A DNA stretch of 63,122 bases, taken from contig CAJUPX010000013.1 of the NCBI GenBank assembly GCA_910588685.1, positions 1 to 63,122 of the forward strand. The letters run 5' to 3'. The stretch comes from an uncultured Christensenellaceae bacterium (GTDB lineage: Bacteria; Bacillota; Clostridia; Christensenellales; Borkfalkiaceae). Below, piece by piece: positions 7,621-16,495 of this stretch. Every line of letters starts with the position of its first letter. The stretch's first letter is position 1. The notes below the pieces were generated by a model. The model made no database searches, was not told the DNA's origin, and saw only the letters and a program-made list of their open reading frames with translations. A program made the position numbers and the translations under genes.

Positions 7621-9627
7621 ATGAAACTTTCGTCGCTGAAGTTTATCTCCGAAAAACGTGAGAAAGACTTTAATAAATTAAATATATTTTCTTGCGAGGA
7701 GCTCGTTAAGCATTTTCCGCGCGACTACCTCGACCTGCGCAAAATAACGCCGCTGAGCGAGGCTTACCATAACGATATTATCCTCACCGTTTGCGAGGTA
7801 CTAAACGTAGAAGTCAACCGCTACGCCCGCCGACCGTTCGTGAAAGCTATGTGCGCGCAGGGCGGCAGTATTTTTACGGCGATATGGTTTAACCAGCTCT
7901 ACGTTGCAAACAAGCTTACGCGCGGCAAATACTTTTTTTACGGACGCGTGCAGAATAAGTACGGTATGGGCTGCCAGATGGTCAATCCCTCTTTGGAGCG
8001 TGCCGATAAAAATAGAAATTTAAAGGGAATTATACCCGTTTATCCGCTCTCCGGCTCTCTTACGCAGGGCATAATGCGCACGGCGGTAATGCAGGCTTTG
8101 GCGAAAATAACCGTCTCAAGCCTCATACCCTATCCGCTTATAAAAAAATATTCGCTGACGCCGCTCAAATCGGCATACGAAAAAATACACAGTCCCGACG
8201 GCGTTGCGGACGTTCTTAACGCATCGCAGCGTATCGCGCTCGAAGAGTATTTTTTGCTGATTTCGGCTTTCAAGGTTATTAAAGGAGGACGTGACGACGT
8301 TCGCGTACGCCGCTATTCAACCGATAAAAACGCCGTGGACGGTTTTATTTCCCGCTTTCCGTTCGAGTTTACGGAGGGGCAGAAGAGCGCGGTGGGCGTT
8401 ATTTTTAAATCGCTCAATTCTCCGCATAAAATGAACCTTTTGTTGCAGGGCGACGTGGGCAGCGGCAAAACTGCGGTTGCGTTAACTGCTATATATATGG
8501 CGGTTAATTCGGGCTATCAGGCGGCTATGATAGCGCCTACCGAGGTGCTCGCACGGCAGAACGCCGAGCTTATAAAACGCTATTTCCCCGAGTACGCAGT
8601 GGCGACTCTCACAGGCTCTACGCCCGCCGCCGAAAAACGCGAGGTAAAAAAAGGGCTTGTAAGCGGGGTAATTAAAATAGTTTGCGGCACGCACGCGGTA
8701 ATTCAATCCGACGTTGAGTTTAACAATCTCGCGCTGGCGGTCTGCGACGAACAGCATCGTTTCGGGGTTGCACAGCGCGCGTCGCTTACTGAAAAAGGGG
8801 AGAGCTGCGATGTTCTCATTATGTCGGCTACGCCCATTCCGCGCACGCTGTCGCTCATATTCTACGGCGATTTAGACATCGCGGAAATTAAGGATAAACC
8901 GCGTTCTCGGCAGGATATATCCACGTCAATCATTCCCGAGCGCAAGTATAACGATATGCTCAGATACGTTGAAGAGCAGGCAAAACTCGGCAACCAGACC
9001 TATTTCGTATGCCCCAAAATCGAGGGTGATGACGAGGGCACGGTTATGTCCGTTACCGAGCTGTACGACGATTTGCGTTCAAAAATGCCCTCGGTGCGCT
9101 TTGCGCTTTTGCACGGAAAAATGCGTGAAAAAGAAAAAAACGAAATAATGTCCGCGTTCAAAAACAAGCAGTACGATTGCCTTGTTTCCACCACGGTTAT
9201 TGAGGTTGGTGTGGACGTTCCCGACGCGACTACTATGATTATTTATAACGCCGAAAGGTTCGGGCTTTCGCAGCTGCACCAGCTGCGCGGGCGCGTGGGC
9301 AGGGGGGATAAAAAAAGCTACTGTTTTCTTCTGGCGGGGTCGGACAGCGAGGAAGCGCGCGAAAGGCTTTCGGTAATAAAAAACAGCTCCGACGGCTTTA
9401 AAATTGCCGAAGCGGATTTACAGATGCGCGGCGGCGGCGATTTTCTGGGTACGCGGCAGAGCGGAAAAATGCTGTCCGAATTAAAAAATTTAAAATTTCC
9501 CGTGGAAACAATTTTTACGGCAAAAGCGCTTTCCGACGAGGCATTTTCCGGAGCGTACGATATTACGCTTTTAAAGCAGGTCGCCGCGCAAAAATACGAC
9601 AGCTTAAAAGACGTAATACTTAATTAA
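7621..9627 (+). CDS. recG: ATP-dependent DNA helicase RecG
   Basis: A 668-aa RecG, the branch-migrating helicase that remodels stalled forks and Holliday junctions. An N-terminal wedge/OB domain (to about 240) precedes the helicase core, with Walker A GDVGSGKT, the DEQH box (DEQHRFGV), motif III SATPIPRT and the C-terminal QLRGRVGRG region. I start at 7621 because the protein then begins like other RecGs; 31 further in-frame upstream codons fall in repeat-derived sequence. No Shine-Dalgarno precedes this ATG. TATTAT ends 6 nt before it, so the mRNA may be leaderless, although the -35 box is poor. The recG position after fakA matches Bacillus synteny, with the serine dehydratase genes absent. 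Confidence 0.95.
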   Translation: MKLSSLKFISEKREKDFNKLNIFSCEELVKHFPRDYLDLRKITPLSEAYHNDIILTVCEVLNVEVNRYARRPFVKAMCAQGGSIFTAIWFNQLYVANKLTRGKYFFYGRVQNKYGMGCQMVNPSLERADKNRNLKGIIPVYPLSGSLTQGIMRTAVMQALAKITVSSLIPYPLIKKYSLTPLKSAYEKIHSPDGVADVLNASQRIALEEYFLLISAFKVIKGGRDDVRVRRYSTDKNAVDGFISRFPFEFTEGQKSAVGVIFKSLNSPHKMNLLLQGDVGSGKTAVALTAIYMAVNSGYQAAMIAPTEVLARQNAELIKRYFPEYAVATLTGSTPAAEKREVKKGLVSGVIKIVCGTHAVIQSDVEFNNLALAVCDEQHRFGVAQRASLTEKGESCDVLIMSATPIPRTLSLIFYGDLDIAEIKDKPRSRQDISTSIIPERKYNDMLRYVEEQAKLGNQTYFVCPKIEGDDEGTVMSVTELYDDLRSKMPSVRFALLHGKMREKEKNEIMSAFKNKQYDCLVSTTVIEVGVDVPDATTMIIYNAERFGLSQLHQLRGRVGRGDKKSYCFLLAGSDSEEARERLSVIKNSSDGFKIAEADLQMRGGGDFLGTRQSGKMLSELKNLKFPVETIFTAKALSDEAFSGAYDITLLKQVAAQKYDSLKDVILN

Positions 9628-9662
9628 GTTTTATTTGCGTATAAACGGGTTATAAATATAAT

Positions 9663-10253
9663 ATGAAATTCAAAGAAAAGTTAAAATCTTTACAAGTTGG
9701 CGATATTTTAACGCCCGTTGCCCTTATTGTTATCGGACTTTTGTTCGCGATATTCCCTGACCGCTCGGCTACCGTTGTTTGTTACTGTGTGGGAGCTGTG
9801 CTGTGCGTGCTCGGCGTAACAGGCTTTGCGGAATATTTTACAAAGGGCAGGCGCACAGGCTCGCGCGATCTCGCCCTGGCGGTTTTTTATATATCTACCG
9901 CGCTTATTCTGTTTATTAAACCTGCGCTCATTGCTGAAATTATAACGGTTGTTTTCGGAATTGCGCTGATAGTAAACGGAGCGCTTAAAATACAGCTTTT
10001 TTTCGACCTCGGCAAATTCCACGCAAAAAACAGATGGTTTGTACTTGTATTAGCTTTAATCAGCTTTGTTTTAGGCGCGTTAATGGCGTTTGACCCGTTC
10101 TCTTCGAAAGCAGCGCTTATGATTTTTGCGGGCGTTTCGCTTATAGTGGACGGCGTTTTAGACCTTTTTAGCGTGCTGATTGTGCCCGAAAAGCGCGAGG
10201 TGGACGAGAGCAAGGTTATAGACCTTGACGACGACGATATATCGGGCGTTTAA
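9663..10253 (+). CDS. HdeD/DUF308 family membrane protein
   Basis: A 196-aa membrane protein with six hydrophobic helices in three pairs, the DUF308/HdeD pattern (for example VALIVIGLLFAIFP, then ALILFIKPALIAEII). E. coli HdeD is linked to acid resistance, but the function of clostridial members is not established. The acidic tail (ESKVIDLDDDD) should be cytoplasmic. It lies 35 nt after recG. There is no Shine-Dalgarno; TATAAA ends 6 nt before the ATG without a convincing -35 box. Confidence 0.8.
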   Translation: MKFKEKLKSLQVGDILTPVALIVIGLLFAIFPDRSATVVCYCVGAVLCVLGVTGFAEYFTKGRRTGSRDLALAVFYISTALILFIKPALIAEIITVVFGIALIVNGALKIQLFFDLGKFHAKNRWFVLVLALISFVLGALMAFDPFSSKAALMIFAGVSLIVDGVLDLFSVLIVPEKREVDESKVIDLDDDDISGV

Positions 10254-10301
10254 ACGGACTTAAAAATTTTAATTAAATTAATGATATACGTGAGGAAAAA
10301 T

Positions 10302-10916
10302 ATGCCTCAGACACAAATTATCGAAAAAATCAAACAGACAAAAATAGTACCGGTAGTGGTGCTCAACTCGGTTGAGGAAACTTTGCCCAAAATGCAGGCG
10401 CTTATTAACGGCGGACTGCCCTGCGCGGAAATTACTTTCCGCACGCCTTGCGCGGCGGAGGCGATTGCCCTAACGGTTAAAAAATTTCCCGAAATGCTTG
10501 TGGGCGCGGGCACGGTTATCAACCGCGAACAGTGCGAAAAGGCTATTGCAGCCGGTTCAAAGTTTATTGTTTCGCCCGGGTTCTCGGAAGAAGTCGCCGA
10601 TTGCTGTAAGGCGCACGATATGCTGTATCTGCCCGGCGTTGTTACGCCTACCGAGGCAATGGCGGCAATTGCAAAGGGGCTTACAACTCTCAAATTTTTC
10701 CCCGTGTCAAACTACGGCGGGCTTAAAACCATAAAGGCGATATGCGCGGCGTTCCCTTATTTGCAGATAATGCCCACCGGCGGTATTTCTGCGGATAATA
10801 TTTTGGAATATCTCGCATACGATAAAATTATTGCCTGCGGCGGCAGCTGGATGATGAGCGGCACTCCTAAGGAAATAGAAGAAAAAACCCGCGCTGCGGT
10901 AAAACTCGTTAAGTAA
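10302..10916 (+). CDS. eda: KDPG / 4-hydroxy-2-oxoglutarate aldolase
   Basis: A 204-aa class I aldolase that splits 2-keto-3-deoxy-6-phosphogluconate into pyruvate and glyceraldehyde 3-phosphate (Entner-Doudoroff or sugar-acid breakdown). The (beta/alpha)8 barrel keeps Glu43 (in CAEITFRT) and the Schiff-base Lys131 (in TLKFFPVSNYGG), close to the E. coli numbers 45 and 133. The start at 10302 is preferred because GAGGA lies 6 nt upstream; the longer frame from 10281 has no ribosome site. No kinase, dehydratase or regulator accompanies it, so its pathway partner is elsewhere. Confidence 0.92.
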   Translation: MPQTQIIEKIKQTKIVPVVVLNSVEETLPKMQALINGGLPCAEITFRTPCAAEAIALTVKKFPEMLVGAGTVINREQCEKAIAAGSKFIVSPGFSEEVADCCKAHDMLYLPGVVTPTEAMAAIAKGLTTLKFFPVSNYGGLKTIKAICAAFPYLQIMPTGGISADNILEYLAYDKIIACGGSWMMSGTPKEIEEKTRAAVKLVK

Positions 10917-10918
10917 TT

Positions 10919-10949
10919 AAAAAAGAGCTGTTGTGAACAGCTCTTTTTT
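10919..10949 (+). terminator. Rho-independent terminator after eda
   Basis: The stem AAGAGCTGTT / AACAGCTCTT with a short loop is followed by TTTT, immediately after the eda stop codon. Confidence 0.9.
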
Positions 10950-11078
10950 GCTGCCGCAAAACGCGTATATACTTCGCAATACTGCGTCAAACTTCGCTCC
11001 GCCTTAGTCGTGTACTTCTTTGTACACTCCTTGCGGTCGTCGCTTGTTTTCCTTGTCTTGCTCGTATCTACGCGTTTT
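10950..11078 (+). repeat. Dispersed intergenic repeat, copy B
   Basis: 129 nt, about 97 percent identical to the copy at 7299-7427, in the same orientation and again directly downstream of a plus-strand gene. The hairpin GTGTAC-TTCTTT-GTACAC is at 11010-11027. The next 127 nt up to 11205 are AT-rich and hold nothing I can name. Confidence 0.88.
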
Positions 11079-11205
11079 CTTATAACCGAACCCATAGCTT
11101 TTTTGAGTAAATAAAAAAATTTATGATAGTTAATCATAAGTCAAGATTTCTTAAATTAAATGTCGTATTATTATCTTACTAAGAAACTCATAAGGAGCAA
11201 AACAA

Positions 11206-11454
11206 ATGGAAAAAGAATGTACGACCTGCGGAAACTTTACTGCGTATTATACCAAAGCATATTGCCGTTATTTAAGAACAGACTGCGGACATTGCGATGA
11301 AAAGAAAGAAACCGTATTAAAACACGCAACGTGTGAAAAATGGCGGAGTAAAATAAGATACGGTTTAAGAGTAAGAAGCGGTATTATCATAAAAGAAATG
11401 GAAAACATTGTTTTGAAGTTGAATACTCTTAACGACTTTATAAACAACAAATAA
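11206..11454 (+). CDS. Small cysteine-rich protein of unknown function
   Basis: 82 aa. The first half has six Cys at 5, 8, 20, 27, 30 and 43, including two CxxC pairs, which suggests a small zinc-binding fold. The second half is a probable amphipathic helix (residues 55-80). A good ribosome site (AAGGAG) stands upstream and a strong terminator follows, so it is a self-contained gene. There is no signal peptide or membrane segment. I do not recognise the family. Confidence 0.7.
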   Translation: MEKECTTCGNFTAYYTKAYCRYLRTDCGHCDEKKETVLKHATCEKWRSKIRYGLRVRSGIIIKEMENIVLKLNTLNDFINNK

Positions 11455-11457
11455 ACT

Positions 11458-11484
11458 ACGGCGCCCTTTATATAAGGGCGCCGT
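11458..11484. terminator. Terminator between the Cys-rich gene and the ABC operon
   Basis: An 11-bp perfect stem (ACGGCGCCCTT / AAGGGCGCCGT) with a 5-nt loop between converging genes, with TAATAAT on the plus-strand side. Confidence 0.8.
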
Positions 11485-11489
11485 AATAA

Positions 11490-12392
11490 TCAAAGCACTT
11501 TGGATAAAAAGTCTTTAAGGCGTTCGCTTTCGGGGGCGTTAAATATCTGTTCTGGCGCGCCCTGCTCGCATATTTTTCCGTCCGCCATAAACAGTACGCG
11601 GGTTGCAACCCCGCGCGCAAAAGCTATTTCGTGCGTTACAATCACCATTGTCATACCCTCTGTTGCAAGCTCTTTTATGAGAGAGAGCACCTCGCCTACC
11701 ATTTCGGGGTCGAGCGCGGAGGTGGGTTCGTCAAACAGCAAAACCTTGGGGTTCATAGCAAGCGCGCGTATTATTGCAATACGCTGTTTTTGTCCGCCCG
11801 ATAGTGTGGAAGGGTAAACGTCCGCCTTGTCCGCAAGCCCTATACGCTTTAAAAGCCGCATTGCGTTGGCTTTTGCGTCCTCTTTAATTTGTTTTTTTGT
11901 CTGCTGCGCAGGTAGCGCGGGCGTCTTTTTGTTTTTGCTCTTAAAAAGATTGCAAAATTTTATTAAAATATTTTTTCGCCTGGTTTTGCGCAAATCCTGC
12001 AAGCCTGTTTGTACGGGCGCAAAGGTTATGTTTTGCAGTACGGTTTTGTTATTGAACAGATTGAACTGCTGGAACACCATACCCATACGGCGGCGCATAA
12101 GGTTGATATCGACTCTTAGGTTGCAGAGGTTGTTGCCCTCAAAAAAAACGTAGCCGTCCGTGGGGTCGTCCAACACGTTCAGACAGCGCAAAAACGTGCT
12201 TTTACCGCTGCCGGAGGGACCTATGATTGCAACTTTTTCGCCCTGATAAATTTTTTCGCTTATGTCGTTTAGAACGGTAAGCTTGCCGAATTTTTTGGTG
12301 AGATGCTGTGTTTCTATAAGCGCCGCAGGGTCGTAAGGCTCTACGGGCGTTTTTTCTGTTTTATAGAATTTTTCGGCTTTATTTCTTTTCAC
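11490..12392 (-). CDS. Polar amino acid ABC transporter ATP-binding protein
   Basis: A 300-aa GlnQ-like ATPase that powers import of a polar amino acid. It has Walker A GPSGSGKS (58-65), the Q loop (VFQQF, about 107-110), signature LSGGQ (197-201), Walker B VLLFDEP (217-223) and H-loop His254. Compared with ordinary GlnQ proteins (about 240 aa) it has about 25 extra N-terminal residues and a Lys/Arg-rich insertion of about 35-40 residues (131-168) between the Q loop and the signature, in the helical subdomain that faces the permease. The start is a GTG with AGGAGG 10 nt upstream. It overlaps the permease gene by 14 nt, so translation is probably coupled. Confidence 0.92.
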   Translation of the reverse strand: MKRNKAEKFYKTEKTPVEPYDPAALIETQHLTKKFGKLTVLNDISEKIYQGEKVAIIGPSGSGKSTFLRCLNVLDDPTDGYVFFEGNNLCNLRVDINLMRRRMGMVFQQFNLFNNKTVLQNITFAPVQTGLQDLRKTRRKNILIKFCNLFKSKNKKTPALPAQQTKKQIKEDAKANAMRLLKRIGLADKADVYPSTLSGGQKQRIAIIRALAMNPKVLLFDEPTSALDPEMVGEVLSLIKELATEGMTMVIVTHEIAFARGVATRVLFMADGKICEQGAPEQIFNAPESERLKDFLSKVL

Positions 12393-13089
12393 TCTTTCTC
12401 AGCCTCCTCTCTATAAGCTTTATGGCGAACGTCAGCAGGTACACGATTGCAAGATAGAACAGCGCAACGACGAGCATAGGCGCAAGGTATGTTGCAAGCT
12501 CGTTGCCCGCGCCTATCATTTTTGCGACCGCGGTCAAATCGATCAGCCCTATCATACTGACTATGGAGGTTTCCTTTATAAGCGCAATCAGCTCGTTGCC
12601 TATTGCGGGGATAACGTTTTTCATACCCTGCGGAATAACTATACGCAGCATAGTGCAGCCTGTTGAAATGCCGAGTGCGCGGCTCGCCTCTGTCTGTCCC
12701 CTGTCAACCGAAAGTATGCCGGCGCGGATATTTTCCGAAACGTACGCGCCGCTGTTTATTCCGAACGCGAGAACCGCCGTAAGCTGCATAGGAAAACCGC
12801 GTACGGCGAATATGACGAAAGCCATAATAAACAGCTGCAACGCCATAGGCGTGCCGCGGATTACCGTGGTATAGATGTTGCAAATTGCGCGCGGCACTGC
12901 CGTAGCCCCGGTTTTGGGCTGAATTTTTACCAGAGCGACAACCGTTCCGAGCACAAGTCCCGTAACCGCCGCGCCGAGGGAAATAATAAGGGTGGAGCAT
13001 AAGCCCTGCCATATCATATTCATATATTTCCCCGTGGTAAAGATTTTAGCGAGGTTTTCAAAAAGCCCCGCCGATAAATTATAAATCAT
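12379..13089 (-). CDS. Polar amino acid ABC transporter permease
   Basis: A 236-aa HisM/GlnP-type permease with five or six membrane helices, the opening helix WQGLCSTLIISLGAAVTGLV and the EAA loop (EASRALGISTGCTMLRIVIPQG) that docks the ATPase. It forms the membrane channel of the transporter. It is 8 nt downstream of the binding-protein gene. The ATG at 13089 has no clear Shine-Dalgarno. An internal ATG 22 codons in (MNMIWQG) has GGGGA upstream and would suit the usual permease start, so the true N-terminus is uncertain. Confidence 0.92.
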   Translation of the reverse strand: MIYNLSAGLFENLAKIFTTGKYMNMIWQGLCSTLIISLGAAVTGLVLGTVVALVKIQPKTGATAVPRAICNIYTTVIRGTPMALQLFIMAFVIFAVRGFPMQLTAVLAFGINSGAYVSENIRAGILSVDRGQTEASRALGISTGCTMLRIVIPQGMKNVIPAIGNELIALIKETSIVSMIGLIDLTAVAKMIGAGNELATYLAPMLVVALFYLAIVYLLTFAIKLIERRLRKSEKK

Positions 13090-13097
13090 AATTATTC

Positions 13098-13943
13098 TTA
13101 GTCAAGTCCTAAATGCTTTGAAACAAGGGCGTTAATACCCGCCGTACCGAGTTCGTCGAGCACCTCGTTTATAGCGTTTAAAAGCTCCGTGTTGTTTTTA
13201 TTTACGCAAATTGCATATTGTTCTTCGGTTGCCGTCTGCGCGTCATAGTAGAGCGCAAGGCATTTATAAGAGGAATTGTTTTTTACTATGTAGTTTGCGG
13301 GCAGCTGGTCAACTACCACAACGTCAAGCTGCTTTGCGCCTATCGCGTCTACGGCAAGCTGCGCGTTGTCGTAGCCTACGCCTGCCGTGTTTTCTGCTCC
13401 CTGCAACTGCCCCGTATAGCCGTCCTCGCCGTTAATTTCCAGATTGACGTAAATATCACCCGTAGTGTCGCGCTGATAGCCTATTTTTTTGCCCGCAAGC
13501 TGCGACCAGAGCGCGTACGGCGCGTTTTTGCCGTCGGTTGAAACGCCGTCCTGCGTAATTGTGTCGCCTGAATAAATAACGTACTGTACGGACGTGAAAT
13601 AGGGATTGGAAAAAGCTACTTTTTCCGCGCGCTCCGCGGTTATCGTTATGCCCGCCGCACCGCAGTCGTACTGTTTGCCAGAGCAAACGTTGTCTATTAT
13701 AACGTCAAAGTCGGTGCTCGTAAACTCAACTTTTTTGCCGAGCTTTTTGCCTACAAGGTTCATAATGTCAACGTCAACGCCTAAAATTTCCGTTCCGCTG
13801 TCGCCGCCGAAATACTCGAACGGCGCAAAAAACGCGTTCGTATTCACGTAAATTGTGTCGTCCGCGCCCGAGCACGCGGGCAACGCCGCCGCCGAAGCCG
13901 CAACGCTTAAAGCTAAAACGGCTGCCGTAAATAATTTTTTCAT
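13098..13943 (-). CDS. Polar amino acid ABC transporter substrate-binding lipoprotein
   Basis: A 281-aa extracellular solute-binding protein, family 3. Signal peptide with lipobox LPAC (Cys24), then the two-lobed domain with VDIMNLVGKKLGKKVEF and the typical SGKQYDCGAAGITITAERAE-like region. It captures an amino acid outside the cell and hands it to the permease. I start at 13943 (MKKLF) because GAGGA lies just upstream; an in-frame start 12 codons earlier lacks one. It is the first gene of the operon and has its own promoter. The ligand cannot be told from sequence alone (glutamine, cystine, arginine and others are possible). Confidence 0.93.
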   Translation of the reverse strand: MKKLFTAAVLALSVAASAAALPACSGADDTIYVNTNAFFAPFEYFGGDSGTEILGVDVDIMNLVGKKLGKKVEFTSTDFDVIIDNVCSGKQYDCGAAGITITAERAEKVAFSNPYFTSVQYVIYSGDTITQDGVSTDGKNAPYALWSQLAGKKIGYQRDTTGDIYVNLEINGEDGYTGQLQGAENTAGVGYDNAQLAVDAIGAKQLDVVVVDQLPANYIVKNNSSYKCLALYYDAQTATEEQYAICVNKNNTELLNAINEVLDELGTAGINALVSKHLGLD

Positions 13944-13974
13944 AATAATTCCTCTTTTTGTTCTTATGGTTTTA

Positions 13975-14003
13975 ATCATATCACTGCATAATTATAAATG
14001 CAA
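13975..14003 (-). promoter_or_regulatory. SigA-type promoter for the amino acid ABC operon
   Basis: TTGCAT (14003-13998), a 17-nt spacer and TATGAT (13980-13975) read leftwards, about 32 nt before the start codon. Confidence 0.65.
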
Positions 14004-14129
14004 GCATTTTTCTTAGCATTTATTAAAATTCATAAAAATGTATAAAATTACACAAACGTGAAAAAATCTACAAAAACTGTACACCTGTCTGTAAAAATGT
14101 AAAATTTAGGAAAATAAGCGTTTTGGGGC

Positions 14130-14158
14130 TTGCGTTTTGCAAAAATAAATGTTAGAAT
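14130..14158 (+). promoter_or_regulatory. SigA-type promoter for the V-ATPase operon
   Basis: TTGCGT (14130-14135), a 17-nt spacer and TAGAAT (14153-14158), about 30 nt before the first gene. Confidence 0.65.
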
Positions 14159-14187
14159 TTTAAGCGTAATAATAAACCATAATAATT

Positions 14188-14520
14188 ATGGCGGTAGAGC
14201 TGATGGAAGATATTTTAAAAACTATAACCGAAGCCGAGGCAAAAGCGGCTCAGATAAAGGAAGCTGCGCTCTTGCGCGCGCAGGAGATAACAGCCGAAGC
14301 GGAAAAGCGTGCCGTACAGCTGCGTGAATATTCGGAAACTTCGCTAAAAGCCTATCGCGAAACGGAGCTTAAAAAAGCTGTTGAAAAGGCGCAGAAGGAC
14401 TACGACGGCGAAATAGCTAAAGAGCGTGAAAAAGCGGTAAAGTACGCGGACGGACTGTTGAAAAACACCGATTTTTATGTAAACGATATCGTGAGGAGGA
14501 TTTCGGGTGGCAGTCGCTGA
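14188..14520 (+). CDS. V-type ATPase subunit H/G (peripheral-stalk coiled coil)
   Basis: A 110-aa, almost wholly helical protein rich in Ala, Glu and Lys (TITEAEAKAAQIKEAALLRA), the AhaH/subunit G type that pairs with subunit E to form the peripheral stalk holding the catalytic head to the membrane part. It is the first gene of the H-I-K-E-C-F-A-B-D operon, the order seen in clostridia, Thermus and archaea. The ATG at 14188 has no good ribosome site; an in-frame ATG at 14203 is an alternative. It overlaps subunit I by 14 nt. Confidence 0.85.
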   Translation: MAVELMEDILKTITEAEAKAAQIKEAALLRAQEITAEAEKRAVQLREYSETSLKAYRETELKKAVEKAQKDYDGEIAKEREKAVKYADGLLKNTDFYVNDIVRRISGGSR

Positions 14521-16462
14521 AATGAGCAAGCTCAATCTCATTGCTATGGCGTACGACAGGGACGCGGTTTTAAACGCCCTGCACGCAACCGGCGCAACCG
14601 AGATTAAGCAGCATACCCAAACCGCAAACACCGTGGTTTTAAAGTGCGACGGCGAGGCTCTTTCGGAAAAGCTTGCAAGATACGAGAGCGCGCTCGAAAT
14701 TCTTTGTAACGCGGCGGACGGTTACTTCAAAGAAAATAAAATAAAAACCGATATTTTACAGGACGGATTTTCCGTTTCCTATTCTCAGTTTATGAGTGCG
14801 GATAAGCTGGGAGAGGAGGCGGAAATTTGCGTTGATAAAGTTTTCGCCCTGACCGACAGAATACGCGGTCTTAACGCGGAGCTTGCAAGGCTGAATAAAA
14901 ACGAGCAGGCGGCGCGGGCGTATTCGGAGCTTAACAAGCCGCTGTCGGAGTTTGCGGACACGGCGTGCGTGCGGGTAAAACTCGGCACCGTACCTGCGGC
15001 AAACGTTGAGCTTTTGAACGGCGGAGAGCTTTTTGCTTCTGAAGTGCTAAATATCAGCGGCGATACCGCGCTTGTTATGTGCGCGGCGCATAAGAGCTGC
15101 CCTGACGTAAGCGAAATTTTGCAGAGCGCGAATTTTACCCCCTGTCCTTTCAGGGACGAACGCGCGGGCAAGCTTATTTACGGCGAAATTGTCAAAGAAA
15201 TGGACGATACCGAAAAGGCGGTGTCAGACAGCCGTTCGGAGCTGTACGGGCTCAGCACCGAGATTAAAAAACTCAAGATATACTGCGACTATATGCGGTT
15301 CGAGCTTGAAAAGCTCCGGCTATCCGAAAAAATGTGTGCAACGGAAGTTACCGTTTTAATGGAAGCTTACGTGCCCAAGGAAGCCGAAAAGCTTGTTTCT
15401 GACGCGGTTGAAAGCGCCGCGGGCGCGGTATATTATGAGTTTTCCGAGCCTTTGGACAGCGAAATACCGCCTACATTATATAAAAACAACAAGGTAGTTA
15501 AAAACTTTGAAACAATAACAAATATGTACTCGCTGGTGAACTCCCGCGAATTTGACCCCAACGGTATAATGGCGTTTTTTTACAGCCTGTTTTTAGGCTT
15601 TATAATGGGCGATATAGGCTACGGGCTTATAATGCTTATAGGCGGCGGGTTTATTTATTTTAAGCAGAAGCGCGACTGCGGCTTAAAAAGGCTTTCGGGC
15701 GTGTTTGCAATGGGCGGTATTTTTGCCATAATATGGGGCGTACTGTTTAATTCTGCTTTCGGAATAAGCCTGCCTATGTATACGGTTATACCCGACGCGC
15801 AAAAAGATATGTGGATAGTTGCAGGTAGAATTAAGGTGCCCGCGGTGCTTATAATCAGTCTTATGATAGGTGTTGTGCAGCTTTTTGCGGGGTATATTTG
15901 CAGAACGGTACAGTGCTGGCGCAGAGGTCAGCTGCTCGACGGCGTGCTCGACGGTTTGGTATGGGCGGTGTTCTCGGTAGGAGTAGGGCTTGCGATAGTC
16001 GGCTTTATAGACGAAGCGAATATGTCGCAGCTTTCCTTAATCGGCGGCTTAATCGCAGGCGGCAGTCTGCTTATCGCCGTGCTTACTGCGGGTAGAAAGG
16101 AAAAACTTTTAGGTAAATTTACAAAGGGCTTCGGAGCGGCGTACGGCGTAATCAACTACGCTTCGGATATACTTAGCTATGCAAGGCTTTACGGACTTAT
16201 GCTGTCGGGCGCGGTAATTGCCCAGATAGTTTCCACGTACGGAGTGCAGTTTATAACGGGCGGCAACGCGGCTTTTATAATACTCGGCGTTCTGCTTATG
16301 GTTGTAGGGCACGGCTTTAACTTGGCGATAGGGCTTTTAGGCGCGTATATACACGATGCAAGGTTGCAGTACGTAGAGTTCTACGGTAGGTTTTACGAGG
16401 GCGAGGGCGAGCTTTTCAAACCGCTCGGCAGCAATCAGAAATTTATTTACATCGAAAAATAA
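14507..16462 (+). CDS. ntpI: V-type ATPase subunit I (a-type stator)
   Basis: A 651-aa a-type subunit. The N-terminal half (to about 340) is soluble and partly coiled coil; the C-terminal half has about seven or eight membrane helices, which carry the ion half-channels next to the K ring. FFYSLFLGFIMGDIGYGL and SYARLYGLMLSGAVIAQI are hallmark stretches; the Arg in YARLYGL is the family's essential arginine. Translation starts at a GTG preceded by GAGGAGG inside the end of the upstream gene. Length is normal. Confidence 0.95.
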   Translation: MAVAEMSKLNLIAMAYDRDAVLNALHATGATEIKQHTQTANTVVLKCDGEALSEKLARYESALEILCNAADGYFKENKIKTDILQDGFSVSYSQFMSADKLGEEAEICVDKVFALTDRIRGLNAELARLNKNEQAARAYSELNKPLSEFADTACVRVKLGTVPAANVELLNGGELFASEVLNISGDTALVMCAAHKSCPDVSEILQSANFTPCPFRDERAGKLIYGEIVKEMDDTEKAVSDSRSELYGLSTEIKKLKIYCDYMRFELEKLRLSEKMCATEVTVLMEAYVPKEAEKLVSDAVESAAGAVYYEFSEPLDSEIPPTLYKNNKVVKNFETITNMYSLVNSREFDPNGIMAFFYSLFLGFIMGDIGYGLIMLIGGGFIYFKQKRDCGLKRLSGVFAMGGIFAIIWGVLFNSAFGISLPMYTVIPDAQKDMWIVAGRIKVPAVLIISLMIGVVQLFAGYICRTVQCWRRGQLLDGVLDGLVWAVFSVGVGLAIVGFIDEANMSQLSLIGGLIAGGSLLIAVLTAGRKEKLLGKFTKGFGAAYGVINYASDILSYARLYGLMLSGAVIAQIVSTYGVQFITGGNAAFIILGVLLMVVGHGFNLAIGLLGAYIHDARLQYVEFYGRFYEGEGELFKPLGSNQKFIYIEK

Positions 16463-16495
16463 TAATTATTTTAAATAGAAAATCGGAGGTTTTTT

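Noticed and set aside
10757..11137. Minus-strand frame of 126 codons over the end of eda and repeat copy B
   Set aside because: Composite of antisense eda and the repeat; no ribosome site and no family features.
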